7,227 bases of DNA from Candidatus Zhuqueibacterota bacterium 4572_119 (GTDB lineage Bacteria > Zhuqueibacterota > Zhuqueibacteria > Thermofontimicrobiales > Thermofontimicrobiaceae). How positions within the stretch are numbered: the first letter of the stretch is position 1; every line of letters begins with the position of its first letter. The stretch lies in NCBI GenBank assembly GCA_002084535.1, contig NBLI01000071.1, forward strand, positions 1 through 7,227. The letters are read 5' to 3'. The position numbers and the translations under genes are program-made. A model generated the notes under the pieces. The model was not told where the DNA came from. It ran no database searches and worked only from the letters and a program-made list of their open reading frames with translations. This document shows, in pieces, positions 5,616 through 7,227 of the stretch.

Positions 5616-7227
5616 TCAAAACCGATGTAAATAGCTCGCCTTAAAAAACAGGCTGCGCTGCATCTCGTAGTATTTACCTTGCCCGGGCAGCCATTCATTT
5701 TGCTGCCATTTATTCTTATTATAAATCGAACCATATCCCAAATGAACCACAGTGCCAGGTATAAATGTAAATGAGGTCAAAAAGTCCGTCAACATTTTTT
5801 CATTGTAGGAATCGTACCGAATAGTTGCCCTGACAAACAAATATTTGTTGAACTGATATGTATTTCGAAAATTCACAATTGTAATTTTGTAAACATTTTC
5901 ACCAGTCTCTTTGTTTGAGAAATTTTGATGATATATTTGAAAGTATTGATTTAATTTTTCGTTTGGCTGAAAAGTAAAATTAAATCCACCTGAAACGCTC
6001 GAACCCAGGTAAGACGGATCATCTTCAGAATCTTCACCATAATATATTTTACCACCATGAGAGAAAAAACCACCAAATCTAAACCATTTTGTTATTTGCA
6101 ATCCGCCTTCCGCTCCCATGCTATTTTGCTGGTAAGCCAATTTATGCCAAAACTCTTTATCCCATTCGTAATTGCAGCTAAAGCTTCCTTGTTTTGTAAA
6201 ATTAAGATTGATACCTACATAATAATATTGATCAATCTGATCAGTCTCAATGTCATGTAATGAAGCCGCAATAAATTCAGGGGTAATTCTTTTTAGCCAT
6301 GACACTTTTTTAGCGTCAGGATAAAATCTTGGTCCAATCCAAATCCAGCCGCGGTTTAAATTAGTCCTCATCAAAAATGATGTCTCCATTTGAAAGTCTT
6401 TATCAATGTGCTCAAACGCGGCAGAATAACTCAAAGACCTGCTGTTGTATGAATACCACCAGTTTAAGTCAGCGCCCCGCGTTACAACGCCTTTGTCAGC
6501 ATCATCAGTATTACTATAAAGAACAGAAACGCTCGAATTGGCATTCTTTAATACGCGGAATTGAATGTCACTACCTACAACATGATTTGACAGCCCCGCA
6601 AACTCCCGGCCACTATAAATCGCGCCGATATAATTATCTCTCCCAACAGAGTATTTTACCCTGGCAATTCCAAAATTGGCGTTCTTTCCCTCATTTGGAT
6701 TTTTTTCATCCTCCCATTCATACCCCGGAAATTCATCACCAGCCGCCAAAATCCCAAAAGAAGTACTCCCCAAGCTACCAGTAATTTTTGAACCCCATTC
6801 AGGATCAACAATGCGGCGGGTATGAACGGGTGTCATTAGCATCCCGTGCGAAATAATATTAAAATCAAATATATCCATACCTTCCATGAAAAAAGGTCTT
6901 TTTTCCGAATAAAAGACAGGGTAGCGCTGATTCACCTCAACCTGAAAAGCATCACTTTCCACCTGACTAAAATCAGGATTAATCGTTGCTTCGGCAGTGA
7001 TTGAGGATGTTATTCCATATTTCACACTAACACCAAAATTATTTTCCACATCCCCTTTTTTCCAATAATCAATGGTTTCCCTGGAAGAGTTATCACAATA
7101 AGTGAAACTGGGCAATACTTCAAGGTTTAGCGGACTTTTCAAATCCTTAAAAATGACGGTTGCGTTAATATTAAACAATCCCTCCCCCGGCTTGATTTCA
7201 GGAAAAGATCCACTCATACTCAACCTG
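5616..7227 (-). CDS. DUF5916-type outer-membrane protein, 5' end missing
   Basis: The reading frame is open to the right edge, so the true start lies beyond 7227. A possible TTG at 7221-7223 is not needed as a start, because the frame continues through AGG. About 536 C-terminal residues are visible. Counting from that TTG, the stretch INPDFSQVESDAFQV (81-95) followed by EKRPFFMEGMDIF (107-119) is the signature of DUF5916. Full-length members are often around 700-850 residues and begin with a carbohydrate-binding family 9-like domain, which here would be outside the window. The rest is rich in alternating aromatic and hydrophobic beta-strand segments and ends in YLHRF with a terminal phenylalanine, the usual outer-membrane assembly signal, so it probably forms a large barrel. 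The function of this family is not established. It shares a terminator with the convergent barrel gene but belongs to a different transcript. Confidence 0.88.
   Translation of the reverse strand, partial: RLSMSGSFPEIKPGEGLFNINATVIFKDLKSPLNLEVLPSFTYCDNSSRETIDYWKKGDVENNFGVSVKYGITSSITAEATINPDFSQVESDAFQVEVNQRYPVFYSEKRPFFMEGMDIFDFNIISHGMLMTPVHTRRIVDPEWGSKITGSLGSTSFGILAAGDEFPGYEWEDEKNPNEGKNANFGIARVKYSVGRDNYIGAIYSGREFAGLSNHVVGSDIQFRVLKNANSSVSVLYSNTDDADKGVVTRGADLNWWYSYNSRSLSYSAAFEHIDKDFQMETSFLMRTNLNRGWIWIGPRFYPDAKKVSWLKRITPEFIAASLHDIETDQIDQYYYVGINLNFTKQGSFSCNYEWDKEFWHKLAYQQNSMGAEGGLQITKWFRFGGFFSHGGKIYYGEDSEDDPSYLGSSVSGGFNFTFQPNEKLNQYFQIYHQNFSNKETGENVYKITIVNFRNTYQFNKYLFVRATIRYDSYNEKMLTDFLTSFTFIPGTVVHLGYGSIYNKNKWQQNEWLPGQGKYYEMQRSLFFKASYLHRF

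Noticed and set aside
5742..5757. TGGCAC followed after five bases by TTCAT on the minus strand, resembling a sigma-54 -24/-12 site
   Set aside because: It lies deep inside the DUF5916 coding sequence, the -12 part departs from TTGCA, and no gene start follows.
6377..6784. Plus-strand 135-codon open frame opposite the DUF5916 gene
   Set aside because: Its composition is rich in H, Q, S and Y with no recognisable domain; it is best explained as the antisense shadow of the barrel gene.

Overview
The window is AT-rich DNA from a Gram-negative bacterium with outer-membrane beta-barrel proteins. A DUF5916-type outer-membrane protein, a sigma-54-dependent response regulator and clear Shine-Dalgarno sites at some starts suggest the FCB group (Calditrichota-, KSB1- or Marinimicrobia-like) rather than a classical Bacteroides. 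This placement is a low-confidence inference from gene content; no marker gene is present.

Layout. Positions 300-4670 carry three minus-strand genes, transcribed in this order: a PhnD-like periplasmic binding protein (4670-3768), a membrane sensor histidine kinase (3557-2052) and an NtrC-type sigma-54 response regulator (1670-300). Together they look like a three-component sensory system: the binding protein would capture a ligand in the periplasm, the kinase would read it through its extracytoplasmic domain, and the regulator would switch on sigma-54 promoters elsewhere. No transporter permease or ATPase is present, which favours sensing over uptake, although genes outside the window cannot be excluded.

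The three genes are separated by unusually repeat-rich gaps. Between the binding protein and the kinase lies a complete 122-bp MITE-like element (3612-3733) with terminal inverted repeats and a perfect 6-bp target duplication, TTTAAT. A second copy, 93/95 identical over the shared part and in the same orientation, is cut by the left window edge (1-95), so the kinase-regulator pair is bracketed by direct copies. Between kinase and regulator (1671-2051) lies an inverted repeat made of short GGATT-type units. A strong hairpin (258-296) sits directly after the regulator stop codon.

Right of the sensory module, a 308-bp divergent promoter region separates the binding-protein gene from a plus-strand gene (4979-5533) for a small secreted eight-strand outer-membrane barrel with a near-consensus sigma-70 promoter. 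That gene converges on a minus-strand DUF5916-type outer-membrane protein gene (5616 to beyond 7227, missing its 5' end). The two share one bidirectional intrinsic terminator at 5573-5603.

The most notable observations are the young MITE family inside and beside the operon, and the transporter-less PhnD-like/kinase/sigma-54 regulator arrangement.
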